The position numbers and the translations under genes were made by a program. From Euryodendron excelsum (Eukaryota; Streptophyta; Magnoliopsida; Ericales; Pentaphylacaceae): 64,000 bases of DNA. Below the pieces are notes generated by a model. It was not told the DNA's origin. It did not search any database and saw only the letters and a program-made list of their open reading frames with translations. Shown here piece after piece: positions 48,281 through 61,070 of this stretch. Position 1 is the first letter of the stretch; every line of letters begins with the position of its first letter. Location: assembly GCA_033060915.1 (NCBI GenBank), contig CM065384.1, positions 36,549,001 through 36,613,000 of the forward strand, in the 5' to 3' direction.

Positions 48281-48709
48281 ACATAGCAAGTATTATAATT
48301 GTCAAGGCATAGACAAAAGGCTAAAATATGATCACTTCATAACATTGATAGTCTTGTGGAATTCATCTTGCAAATCTTCACTTTTTTGCTTCAGTATTGC
48401 CTTGACATTCTTTCCTTCATTGATTTTCTTCATTCGATACAGGCAATCACCAAGATTAATAGCCATGGCAACATAGTTTATGAGTAAGAGCAAGTGAATT
48501 TGAGATTAGATAACAAATCTATGGCTCGTGTTTTTTTAATTTTGACCACCCTTACACTCTGAATATTAATATAGTTATTCAATGAATTTCAGACATTTTA
48601 TTTCTCACCATGCTATTCCATCTCTGTTTGAATAATGCTGAGTTGTATCATTAAGCTATTGTAGGCAAGGCACAATTTCCCTTTTCAATTCCAGTTTTTT
48701 TCTTTCTTC

Positions 48710-48979
48710 GCGAAACATTAGTGGTTGTAGTTAATAGTAACTTCAAACATTAGAACCAAGCCTATCAAAATTGAAAAAGCTAGCAAAGTATGAACATATA
48801 CATAGAAAGTTACAATATTTATTGCATTATAATAGAGAAATTGTGTGTATTCAGAAGCTAACCTTTTTTGTAAACTTTTTGGAGCATTTAAACCCTCACA
48901 ATGGCAATATAAGCACCATAATATTTCTACATTCTTGCTCATGAGATGTACCATTTCCTAGGATATAAATCTGGATCAT
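48710..48979. repeat. 270-bp direct repeat inside the Helitron, copy 2
   Basis: Second copy of 48011-48280, about 430 bp away, in the same orientation. The reading frame across it (48718-48954) has no domain. Confidence 0.85.
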
Positions 48980-51814
48980 CTTTCTTTTGATGCGTCTCAT
49001 TGGGAGTTCAAATTAATGGACAAATATAATTATATATTCCTCCCTTTAAATGAGATAATCATCTCTTTGTTCATAACCTCCTAAGAGAAGTTTAGTATTA
49101 CTATTGTAGTATTTATTTAAATAGTTAAAATATGCTCCCCTTTTTCTACAATATCTCTAACTTGGAGTTGTCTTCCTTACAACCGAAAAGACAAAAAAAA
49201 TAATAGAAAAAAAAAATAAAACAAAATCACCTATCTTGAAAAGGAAACAACAAGTTACAATCACATGGGCGTCCTAATTTATATAGATTTGGTAAAGGTT
49301 TTTTTTTTGTATAGAAAAGATTTGCTAAAGGTTGTTAATACTGAACATGCATCTACTTCCCTACTCACAGTACAAATCTCATTTAAAACCCACCCACACA
49401 CAAATATAAAGTGAACTCTCAAGTAAGCAAAAACAAAATCTCTAACAAAAATCAAACATGGAGAGAGGTATTATGACTAAGTATAACTGAATAACATAAT
49501 TTAGTTTTGTCTTGTTAATTATCTTCATTGGGGATGAGAGAGGTACTATTATTGTTTTTGATAAACATAAACATCAAGAGGGGAAGAGAAGAAAAACAGA
49601 GGGTCTGAATCTCAACCAATGCATTTCTCTTCCACACACGATCAGTGAGAGAGTAGGTATTAGGTGAGACAAGACAGGTGAAGACCATAAGAAAATGAAT
49701 TCAAGTTTTTAAAGATTCAGTTGGAACTGTAATGAAAAAAACTGAGTGATATAATTCTGATTAGTATCTTTTACAGAACATGCGAAGATGACATCTTTAT
49801 GTAGTCTTCTTCATTAAATTTATGAAGATACTTTAGAGCTTTAAAAAGGTTCAAAATTATGCAGTCTTACATTTGTAACTTGACATTGTTTTTAGAAATT
49901 ATTTTGAAGAGTTTTATGTATGCTTTTTAGAGCATCTAAAGCATAACTATTTTGTATCTATTAGTTGATGCATTATTTGTGTATAACAGTTTATACCTAT
50001 AGATAAATTATGTTTAGAACGAATATACAATGTTATGTGTTATATCTAAAGTAAGGACAATGCATGAATCATGGATATAAATAATGATGCTTTAGATGTC
50101 CCAAAAAGCATGATTTTTTTTTTTTTGCTATTGAAACATTTGAAAATAGTTCATGAGAATAAAATTTTATTCACTTCTAAATATTTTTTAAGCAAGAAAG
50201 AAAAGCAGACAAAGTAGTTGTGTATGTCAGATAAATATAACTGTGATTGTAGAAACTCTTGTAATAGTGGGACACATAAACAAAGTTTTGTTCAACAATA
50301 ATCATCTGCGTTTGCTCTAGCTGCAACTTGAAGTTTGCATTCAAGAAACATCCAATAAAAATGGTTCTTTATACATCGATAAGTTGGTTCGCCAAGAAGG
50401 AAGTAGCAAGACATAGCATTGATAAACAAATATCAATGTCGAGCGTCGGATGTCGAGTGTTCGACACTGATACTTCACATATTTAGGAGAGTCCAGGTAA
50501 CATAGCACACAACAGCAACAACAACTTATACCAGTTATGAGAAATAAAATTCACACATAGTCTTCACTTGTAATGACTAAATTTATTATTGGAGAAGTTA
50601 TTGCCTATGCAGAACTTCAAGAATAGAGAAGAAATGCAATATTGAATAAAACTGACTCATTGAATTGATAGCAAAATTGAAGTCAGGAAGTACAACACTA
50701 ATCATGTGGAAGACCTTAGGAATGACATTTAAATCAGCTACCATTAAAGAGACAAGATGTAGAGATAAAAGATCCATGGAAAATGTATAAGCATGGAACA
50801 ACATCTTGTTACCTGTGCACTTGAAATATGACCTTTTTGCTATTGATGGTGATATCCCGACTTGCTTTTACCACCCTTTCCCATATGTCATTCTACGAGA
50901 AAAATTGATAAATAGTTAAGTCTCCAACAATAATTTTAATGAATGTCATAGCATGCAATGAATGGTGTGTAAGCAGTAACTTCAATCTACGCCCTCATAT
51001 CAATATTTGAAAAAACATATCCATCTTATGCATCCTCTAACTCAAAAGAATATTAATGTAAGTGGCCCATACATATAGTTTTTGGTGTTTGGTCATTTTC
51101 ACACACATTAGCATCACCTATCACATAGAGACTTTTGATGATAATGGCGGATGGCAAGGACTTACCAACTTTGTTTGTCAACAAGCCTTGCTACATTCAA
51201 CATACATGTATGATGTGATTGCCTAGATCCAGTCTAGCCCCACATTAGCATGATTTGGAGTAGCATGATGATCAATGAACCAGTTAAGTGCAAAACCAAT
51301 GCTCATGAGTCATGATGAATCCAAGAGAGCACCATCATTAGACCAAGCTAAAGTATTGAACCTTCTTAGCAAACCTAATTATCTACGCATGCATGAGAGC
51401 ATCATTCAACAATCAAAATTTCCTTTCGATGTCATTTTGCTTAGCTTGAAATCAGAAATATGATAGAAATGCTAAAAACAAAACAAATTGGAAATGCATA
51501 AAAACATTGGAAAACAAAATTTAAACACAGTAGATATATATATATACAACTAATAATTAAATAATTGAACATGTAGAGGTCTGCTCATCCATTTACATAA
51601 AAGGCACAAGTGTGCAATTTGGTAGTACATGTCAATGAGCATTGACAATCAATAAATTAAAATCAAGGAAATCAAAGTTAACAAACACAAGTATTTATGA
51701 TTCTGAATGTGCATAAGGTTCGTACCAAATAAGGTTTATAAATATATTAAAAATATAATAATAATAGTTAAGAATAAACAACTGTCAACGGGGTTTCAAG
51801 ATGTAAGGAGGTCT

Positions 51815-51965
51815 TGTTTTTCAATAGGTAAGAGTTCATTTTATCAAGGGAAGGGAGAGGCCTACTGGGGTTTGGACCCCAGAACAAGAGCTTGGTTGTA
51901 CAAGGCCCCAACCATTAGAGCAAGTGACTTGCTCAAGGGGGTCCTTGTTTGGTTAGAAGATTAAA
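51815..51965 (-). mobile_element. Possible tRNA-related SINE
   Basis: On the minus strand, TTGCTCTAATGG (A-box-like) is followed about 35 bp later by GGGGTCCAAACCCC (B-box-like). The unit lacks a clear tail and target duplication. Confidence 0.35.
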
Positions 51966-53949
51966 AAGATCTTTTTAACAAGGTTAAGAACAAGGTTCAA
52001 CAAAGGTCAATGAATATTAGAAAACAATTAACAAATGGTTTAAAGGATTGGGTTAGGCAGTAGGGGTTTAATAAGAAAGACTAGATTATAGAAGCAATAG
52101 GGAAGAGAAAGAAAAAAAAGGAACTTGTAATAACAACATAAGAGAATAAAGTGCTCAACCATAACATCTTCCTCTTATTTTTATCTCTTCTCTTCTCCAT
52201 TCTATTATCTCATATTATTAATCAAATTTAAGATGTTTTCTTGGTTCCCAAATTCTCTTTTTTGTTAAACAACCAAAAGAGGAAAACAAATAACTTTTGT
52301 TAGGATTTCTTGATGGGTGTCTGTAAGCACCCTATTTTTGCCCGCTCGGCAATCTCTGGTCTGATCGGGTTCAGTTTTCAAACACCACGCCACGTGCACA
52401 TCTAAGACGGGTCTTTCAAACTCTAATCCAGTCAACAGGTCACTTCTTGGGCCTACAAGGGCCCGCTGGAGCCATAAGCACTATCATTCCAGGCAGCTTT
52501 TCAAACCAGGCAGTCTAGGAAACCAACGCCATCCTGATAGTTTCCCGAGATCGGGTGATCTCCGGGACCAACACCTTATCAAATTCTAGACGGTTCACTT
52601 CTGGTGTTTGCTAGTCCGCTAATGTAGAATGTTTGTCATTCGGTAGTTCTCTGGGACCGGGCGTTCTCGGAGATCAACACCACCCTCACAGGTAGCTTTC
52701 TAAGACCGGGTGTTCTCAAGAACCAACACCACCCTACAGGTAGCTCTCTAAGACCAGGCGTTCTTAGGGACCAACATCGCATAGGTAGTTTTTCAAGATC
52801 GGGCGGTCTCGGGAGCCAACACCTAGGTCAACACCGGCGCCGGCTAACTCGACTCGGTGAAAAATAACCAAACCTGCCCCTTGGGCCTCCAGGCACGTTT
52901 TGGAAAAGTTTAAAATCCCTCAAAACAATAAGTCCACCCTTCCAAAATGTTACTAAACTGTTAGGTGTACTCCACACACCGTCTGGTCCAATTCTGGTCC
53001 CTTTCCGACCAACTCCGGTCAAAATGACTATTTTGCCTCTTAACACCCCAGCAATGCACAAACCCCACCGAACTGTAAAAGACTCTCCTGAAAACATCCT
53101 TGAATGACCCAACATGCTTAACATGACATCCCGATCCATTTCTGACCATTTTTAGCCAAAACCAGCCAAAATGACCATTTTGCCCCTAGCAACACAAACG
53201 CGCCCCAAAACATTACCGGCCCTAGGTTATTGAACAGCGGGCCTTGCCATACGCCTCTGTTTAACCTAAGGAAAACCTTACGATGCTAAACACCTGTGAC
53301 TCGATAAAATTTTTCTGGAGCGTCTCACAGAGGCTTTGCCAAAATTGCCTTTTTCCAGATTCCCCAGTTATAATGCACTGTCAATTGACTCGAGAAATGT
53401 GTAAACTAGGGAATTCCCGAAACCTCGACCATAGGTCTTTCCATCGATACGGCTCGATCAGATAGATCGCTTCCTAAAGCCCTTCATCGTACGGTTCAAA
53501 AACTGCAACTGTCAGCAACTCCTGGAGAGTCTCGCAGACGTTTTGCCTAGATTGACTTTTTTACCGATTCGCTGATTGCATTGCACCGTCAAATGATTTG
53601 AGAAATGCATAAATCAGGGAATTCTCAAAAGTATTTCCTAAGTACTTTCCATCGGTACGGTCTGATCGAACAGATCGCTTCTCGAAGGCCTCAATCGCAC
53701 AACACGAAAACAGCTACTTTCGAACCCCCACTGAGCGTATCACAGATGCTCTGCAAAGATGTCTTTTGTGCACATTTTTCGAGACGATATCCCGCACTTT
53801 CGAACACAATTCAAACTTTTCAAAAATGTGAAAGTTCACAAAAAATCATAGGAGAACATTGTAGATGCAACCGATTCCCTCGAAACCTTCCTGGTTAGCT
53901 TAATTATCAAGACAAAGTTTAAACGAATACTCCCGGTGACGGAGCATAT

Positions 53950-54930
53950 GTTACATGTGCCTAGATTTTGATCAAATTGACCAAAGTTCGATCAACTGTC
54001 AGGATTTAACCAGTACAATGGGTGCCACGTGTCATTCTGGTAATGGAACAGTACTGGTGCATGTGCTACATGCGCTAGGGCAAATTTTGGTCAGGCGCAT
54101 GTAGCACATGCCAGGCTTGTTCCAGATTGTCTATAAATACCAGCACCCACCTTTGCATATTCGAACTTCGAAAATTGATGCAAAGCTCTGCTGAAACTAC
54201 TCCAAAACCTCGAATCTCTACATACATTCCACTCCTCCAACACTTAGGCTAGATTTCACCTCCCTCAAGCCCATACACTTCACCTACATAGCCTTATACA
54301 CCATTAAACCCCTCCATCCAGACCCTTAAGCCTACTTGAAACCTTCCAAGCTCAAGTCAAGGTATCCATTGAAGATTACAAGTGTGTTGAAGGCAAAATG
54401 TGGTATCTCTTTTACATTTTTGTCTTTCCCCCACTATTCTCTTCTCCCTTCTAGCCTACTTAGGCTATTCTCTATTTTAATCCCCATCTTCAACCCCTCT
54501 TTCTTGCATGCTTGAGCCAAGAGGGCTTTTAGTTCATGCCTAGAGGAAAGCTAGTGGGAGCCACCGTGTAAGGGGATCTCTCACTAGCCTACTTTAAGAT
54601 GGTATGTCTTAGGAACCCTTTGATTATGTGGTATAACCTAAAAGCCTTGTATGTATTCATGACCCCCTTGCATTTTGCTAACTTGATCATGTCCTGTGTG
54701 CTTGGTTTCATTTTCATGTTTTTAACCATGTGCTACAAAACTTGCATTACTCTTATCTTCATGTTATTATCAAGTTCAATATTCTTCTCCAAATGGTTCC
54801 AAGAGTTGGCTCCTCAAAGTTTAGGGTGAGACCTTAAAAATCATGCATTAGAAAATCTCCCATTACCCCCTAGCTCATGCTTGTGCATCATTGTATTTCA
54901 ACTTGCATAAGAGTTGTCTTAAAACTCTCC
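53950..54930. repeat. Promoter-bearing tandem duplication, copy A
   Basis: Begins near catgtgcctagattttgatc and holds TATAAATA at 54133-54140. It matches 54935-55880 along its whole length. Confidence 0.8.
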
Positions 54931-54934
54931 AATG

Positions 54935-55880
54935 CTACACGCGCCCAAATTTTGATCAAATCGACCAAAGTTCGATTAACCGTCAGGTTTAACCAGTACA
55001 ATGGGTACCACGTGTCATTCTGGCAATAGAACAGTATTAGCGCATGTAAAGGGCAAATTTTGGCCAGGTGCATGTAGCACAGGCCTAGGCATGTTCTAGA
55101 TTGCCTATAAATACCAGCACCCCCCTTTGCATATTCGAACTCCAAAAATTAATGCGAAGCTCTGCTGAAATTGCTCTAGAACCTTGAATCTCTACATATA
55201 TTCCATTTCTCCAACACTTAGGCTAGATTCCACCTCCCTCAAGCCCATACACTTCACCTACATAGCCTTATACATCATTAAACCCCTCCATCTAGCCCCT
55301 TAAGCCTACTAGAAATCTTTCAAGCTCAAGTCAAGGTATCCATTGAATATTACAAGTGTGTTGAAGGCAAAAGGCGTATCTCTTTTACATTTTTGTCTTT
55401 CCCCCACACTTCTCTTCTCCCTCGTAGCCTACTTAGGTTATTCTTTATTTTAATCCCCATCTTCAACCCCTTTTTCTTGCATGCTTGAGCCAAGAGGGCT
55501 CTTAGTTCATGCCTAGAGGAAAGCCAGTGAGAGCCATCGTGTAGGGGGATCTCTCACTAGCCTACTTTAAGATGGTATGGCCTAGAAGCCCTTTGATTAT
55601 GTGGTGTAACCTAAAAGCCTTGTATGTATTCATGATCCCCTTGTATTTTGCTAACTTGATCATATTCTGTGTGCTTGGCTGCATTTTCATGTTTCTAACC
55701 ATGTGCTACAAAACTTGCATTACTGTTGTCTTCATGTTATTATCAAGTTCAATATTATTCTTCAAATGGTTTCAAGAGTTGGCGCCTTGAAGTTTAGGGT
55801 GAGATCTTAGAAATCATGCCTAAGAAAATCTGCCACTACCTTCTAGCTCATACTTGTGCATTGTTGCATTTTAACTTGCA
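54935..55880. repeat. Promoter-bearing tandem duplication, copy B
   Basis: Begins near cacgcgcccaaattttgatc and holds TATAAATA at 55106-55113. Divergence from copy A shows that the duplication is old. Confidence 0.8.
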
Positions 55881-55884
55881 AATA

Positions 55885-57200
55885 TAGCATTCATGAATAA
55901 GTATCATTTGCCTTTGCTTTGGCTGCAACTTGAAGTTTGCATTTGAGAAACATTCAATAGAAATGCTTCTTCATACATCCATAAGTTGCCCTACCACGAA
56001 ACAATAAGCAATCTTGTTTTTTTTTTGTCTCATTTAAATGAGCAAACTTCATCATTGTCTGTGTTTTTCTCATGGGTAGTGCACAACTTATTAATGGAAC
56101 AATAGCAGTAATATTAGGTAATATGGAAGAGGTAGTATTAGAATAATATGACAACACAGGTGCAGAATTAGAAAATAGAGTAGGAGCCAAATCCTTGTTG
56201 GTATACATTTTTTAGGCACAAATTTTTTATATTAACCTTACTAGAGACAAGAGAACCGAATAGAAGAAGGCTTACACGAGGCATTTTAGAAATCTGCTAC
56301 ACCTAGATACATACAGCTTATATATATATAGGCTTCGTACGGTTAGATAAAGAACAAGAGAAGCACACAACACAATAATGTGTCAACACAGCATTGTAAT
56401 TAGAAAATAAAGCAAGGGCAAAATTGAAAACACACTGTACACATCAGTCATACTAGCAATCCACCGTAACAATGTGCCAACACAGTTTCGGAATTAAAAG
56501 ATAAAGTAAGGGCAAAACTGTAAGCACACTATGCACAACCATATAACCCAAATGTCAATAAAGCAGTGGAATTTTGCTGGAAGTCAATGTTAAAATCGTC
56601 ACAACAGCAACAAAAAGCAGGGAGAAAATAATCCAAAAGTGGCAAAAAAGCTAGTCGAAATAGAAAGTGTCATTCCCGCTTATTATATGTAGTATGATAT
56701 ACGTAGTATGACATGCATCTTCATAGGAGCAAATATTGTAGTAGCAATTGAGATTGGGAAATGATATAAGGCTGAAGAATTGAGAACATCATAGGAAAAA
56801 TGATTTTTTCTTTAAATCATTGTAGAAAATTTGATAGGCTCAGACAAAGTATTAACCAACATGAATCATTTACCTTTGCTTTGGTTGCAACTTCAACTTT
56901 GCATTCAAGAAACATCCAATGGAAATGGTTCTTTATACATTTTATAAGTTGCCTCGCCAATGACTAAGTACAAATATAATGTAGCATTCATGAACAAGTA
57001 GCATTTGCCTTTGCTTTGGGTGCAACTTGAAGTTTGCATTTGAGAAGCATTTAGTAGAAATGCTTCTTCATACATCCATCAGTTACCTTGCCAAGAAACA
57101 ATAAGCAATCTTCTTTTGTTGTCTCATTTAAAGGAGCAAATATCATCATTGCCTATGTTTTTCTTATGAACAGTGCACAACATATTAATGAAAAAATAGC
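55885..57200. repeat. Dispersed repeat block in the Helitron, about four copies
   Basis: Segments starting near 55900, 56865 and 56990, plus 50300, share tttgctttggctgcaacttg, agtttgcatt and tcatacatccataagttgcc-type words in the same order. The copies at 55885-56110 and 56985-57200 also share the following catcattg and atattaatgaa parts. Confidence 0.7.
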
Positions 57201-58370
57201 AGTAATATTAGATGATATGAGAGAAGTAGTAGCAAAATAATGTCACAACATAATTGTAGAATTAGAAAATTGAGTAGGGGCTAGACCAGAAAGATACTAT
57301 CCATAATAGTTGTAGAAAAATGCCAACAAAATAGTGGCATTCTAGCATAAAGCAGTGTCAAAATTGTTGTATAAATGGTAAAAGGCAAGGAGGAAATTTT
57401 ATTTTAAAGTGAACAAAAATGTAATGAAAAAATAAATTCAGGCATTTAATCGTTCAAAGGATGAAAAAAGTAAGGGACAGAACTATTTGAAAACGGACAA
57501 AAAGTTATCAAAAGTCGAAGTGTGATTCCCTCCTGTTATATGTAGTATGATATAATATGATGATATGAAAACCAAAGAAAAGAATGAGACTATAGGGCCA
57601 ACATGCTATGGATATCTACATAATGAAACAAGGGGATATAAGTTAACACATGATATCCAAAATGTGTGTGAAAATAGTTATAGATTTGAATTGATACTTA
57701 CACTTGTATATGTGATTAAAGGAATAATAGTTAGGTCAACTTCTATACGGCATGGATGCATCCTCACAAGAGCAAACACTGAGGTAGCAATTGGAATTAG
57801 CCATATATAAAAATTATAGCTACTATGCAAGACTTCAATTGTAGCTATATAAATGAGAAAAGATAAAATGTAAATATTTGTTTTAAAAAACAACTAAATA
57901 ATAAGAAGATACGTTGAACGAGTTACTAATAAATATTAAAAGGAAAATTGTAAGAGATATATAGACATGGTGCTGCCACTATATAATGGCAGATAAACAT
58001 ACACAAAAAGGAATCATTCATTATTTTTGTGAGATAAACTGAACTCTATAGACAGAGACTTTCATGCCAAAAGATATACAGTCCAACATTTATCCAGGAT
58101 TGTCAGATTGAGCTCTGTATAGGTACCTACTTTACGTACCCAAAAATATACAGTTTAATAGTTTTTCAGGACGACAGAAAAATATGGCAAACAGAGACAG
58201 CACGACCAAAAATATAAAGTTCTACATCTTTCAAGGATGGCTTAAAAATATGCCACACGGAGAAACCAGCTACGTTTTGCTTGTTTTTTGCTTCATAAAG
58301 CCAACACAGGCTTATAACTTCCAGTAGTAGATACATATATACAAAAGATGCAGTTGAGTCACTTCTGCTT
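57201..58370. other. Helitron spacer downstream of the RPA-like gene
   Basis: AT-rich, with two ccaaaaatata(ca/aa)gtt-type repeats (58070-58230) and short frames lacking domains. Possibly the 3' untranslated region of the RPA-like gene at its right end. Confidence 0.4.
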
Positions 58371-60711
58371 TCAAGCTGTTAATTCAGATAAGAGGCTCCC
58401 AATGACATCATCGTGAATTGAGAGAATATTGTATTTTTGTTGGACATCCTCACGAAGACGAAATTGATAGGATTTGAGGAGGATTAGATATTTATTGTTG
58501 GCTGGATCTTGCTTAAGCATTTCCTCTTTAATGATGCCTTCCTATTGAAAAATATAATAAAATTACATTTTTTTTTTATATTTTTTTAGTACAATTCTGA
58601 ATTGCAAATGTTTTGTACAAGTATACCTCATTTGTGTTATCCATCAAGTCCATTGCTGTAAATGGGAAAAGTTTTTCAGCATTTTCCCCATATATAGTAG
58701 CAATGATGATGCCAGAATCATTTTTGAGCTTAACCTCAAACTTACATTTATAATAAAATAGTGTTTCAACAATAAATGTTTGTTGATTTTAAAAAAAGAT
58801 TCATACTTCTTTTTAAGAGAGCCTTTATTAGAAGAGTAATTATTTAAGTCATTTAGCATTTTAAATTATGTTAGAGTATTGCATAATTTATGAGTAAACA
58901 CTATGAAGATGGAAATAAGTGAGTGGTCTATATGTAAAGATCTTTATGAGTAAAGTATATATAAGTAAAAATTGAGTAAAATAAGTATAGATTTTTTTAG
59001 AATAGAAAACAACAAGAGTAAAATATAAGTAAAGATTTTTGGAGAATAGAAAAGAGCATAAGTATATATATATACATTTACCTTGGTTCTGCAATTACTC
59101 CTTCTCGATTATATTGGATACATGTAAAAACCCTTCCATGTTCGACGGCAATACTTTTGTAGCATTTGTTACAGTCATATACCAGAATTTTTTTACTAAA
59201 GTTGACAATAGTTACTACAGCTCTTACCCAAGCAGATTCCTGTAATGGATAAACAATTATGTTTTTCCAAAAAATACAAGAAGTAATAGATAACTATTGA
59301 ATAGAGATATTAAACAAAGGCAATTACATTGTTTGACAAAGTTGATACATTAGTGAGGGCAACTATATCTTGAACTTTTGATGGCAATGGATTGCTTGAT
59401 GAAGGTAAGGAGACTTTTTCATTGACTAGCTGTGTTAATTGTGCTTCATTCTCTAGAAACCTGCAATAATGAAAGAATAATATTTTAATTGAAATCTAAA
59501 AAATAAAGATAGTAATCATGCTTCTCATCTAATGTAGTTACCAAGAGCGCAATGTTGTTACTTCAGGAAGATCTGGGTTTATCATGAATAAGCTAAAGGA
59601 TTTAATTGAGACTGCCATACCTATACATCACATGCAAAATTATATACAATATATATACATAATTTAATAGTTTGTAACTATAGAAGTGTTGTATGAAGAT
59701 ATACCATTCAATGTCATAACTTTTAGCCGCATTACCACAATTATAGGTCCGATTGTATAACATTTTCAATAGCAATGCTTTCATTGGATACAAAATGATC
59801 CCACATGGTTAGGAGCAAAGGCTTTGATCTAAAAAAATGTAACACAGTTAATATTAGTAATTACTGGGGATGTAAAATAATGATAATAGCACTAAATCTT
59901 ACTCTTTGTTTATAATAACAATTTCACGAACAGTTGATTCACCATGCCTTGTCTGAATTTGTCTTGCTGGTGCAATAGTCATAGCTACTCCAATAATGTC
60001 TGCAGAAACATTAGGATTTAGTTTAATTAGTTAACATTTGTAAAGAGTAATAGTGAGATCCAATTTGTCTTACCAACTTGTGATGTAAAGTTCAAATTTT
60101 TTTGTGTAGTAGGTAAGTATTAGATTTAATATGTCTTACCTACTTGTGATGTGGAGTTCAGATATTTATCAAGGTCACAAAATTGGAGAAAGTTAAATTT
60201 CAGTGTAATATGATTCTCCTCCTCATCATTCACAGCTTCAACAAGTGTTATGTTGTTGATTATCCACTGATACTAGTGTGTGAGAACTTTGTGTGATCCA
60301 GTGATTGGCCTCACAATTGCATTAGAGACATAGTATTTCCCCAGCAATGACAATGACTTTCCGAATAGATGTATATCATTTAAAAACACAGTTGCTTGTA
60401 CCTGAGCTGCCTATATAAAGAAGAGATTATTCGTTAAGAGATAAAAGAATTCAATCATATATTGGAACAACATATTGATTTAGATAATTATAATTAGGAA
60501 AAGCATATATGAAAGAGGGAAAAATTTGAAAATAGCAAATGATAAGATATATATGTAGTCTTGCCTTTGAATCTATCAAAGTAAACTTTTGAAATTTGGT
60601 TGGGCTTGGAGGTGTATTGCGTGGGTATCCTCTATTAACAACTTGTATCTTGACTGTCCAGTTTCTAGTCTTTAGGCTGATATCTTCAATGAAGCTTAGT
60701 TTTCGTGCCAT
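58371..60711 (-). pseudogene. Helitron-encoded RPA70-like single-strand DNA-binding protein
   Basis: Nine exons can be traced: 60711-60565, 60410-60140, 59999-59903, 59828-59705, 59620-59542, 59460-59328, 59239-59082, 58740-58627 and 58541-58371. The start is MARKLSFIEDISLKTRNW, the first OB fold of replication protein A subunit 1; later parts give KSLSLLGKYYVSNAIVRP, VAMTIAPARQIQTRHGES and a C-terminal OB fold with a zinc ribbon (VYDCNKCYKS and FTCIQYNREG, the last Cys replaced by Tyr). The final stop is TGA 58373-58371. The first intron has a GC donor (AAG|GCAAGA). Damage: a TAG in exon 2 (LTH-stop-YQWIIN) and a one-base deletion in exon 4 near 59755. RPA1-like genes are standard cargo of autonomous plant Helitrons. 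Confidence 0.85.
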
Positions 60712-61070
60712 TTGTCAAATCCTAAAAAAGAAAAACAAAAAGGTGTAAAATAAGAAATGAAATTGTTGATGAACATAGATACTAAGCATAAAAATGAATA
60801 ATGCAGTATATCTTACTTTGTTGAAAGAGCATGCTATAGAAGTTATATCGAACTGAGATAGTTTTAACAATGCATAATTTATCTAGGAGCAAAAATTAGC
60901 TTTGTTATTCAAAAATTTAGCAGTAAAACTTAATTATGGAAGTGAAAGGGAAAAAGGTTGCTTATATTAGCAACAATCATTTGGAGTTATCCCATGTAAG
61001 CAGTTATACCAAAAAACATCTTATGTATAGATTTATCTATATATGTACATGCATATATGTATATATATAA
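60712..61070. other. Spacer between Rep/Hel and RPA-like genes
   Basis: About 360 bp, AT-rich. It separates the stop of the helicase from the RPA start and would hold the RPA promoter, as both genes point leftwards. Confidence 0.4.

Larger units (their letters stand above)
46687..52321. other. Helitron 3' interior without recognised gene
   Basis: Apart from the repeats listed separately, this AT-rich stretch shows only short frames without known domains. Sequence related to 55885-57200 appears at 50290-50410 (gcaacttgaagtttgcatt and the region after it). Confidence 0.45.
52322..55880 (+). mobile_element. Truncated giant LTR of the 19460-24041 family, internally duplicated
   Basis: The left end TGTAAGCACCC and the following 2.4 kb track 19460-21890 closely, including the U3 tandem repeats, the 185-bp duplication and the TATA region. 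The right part of the LTR (equivalent of about 21890-24041) is absent and the expected GCGACA end and target duplication are missing. About 950 bp around the promoter is present twice in tandem (about 53950-54925 and 54935-55880). The fragment lies within the Helitron, so it inserted there after, or was carried by, the Helitron. Confidence 0.8.

Noticed and set aside
52828..53898. Frames in the LTR fragment inside the Helitron
   Set aside because: Not conserved with 19980-20900 in the related LTR and without known domains.
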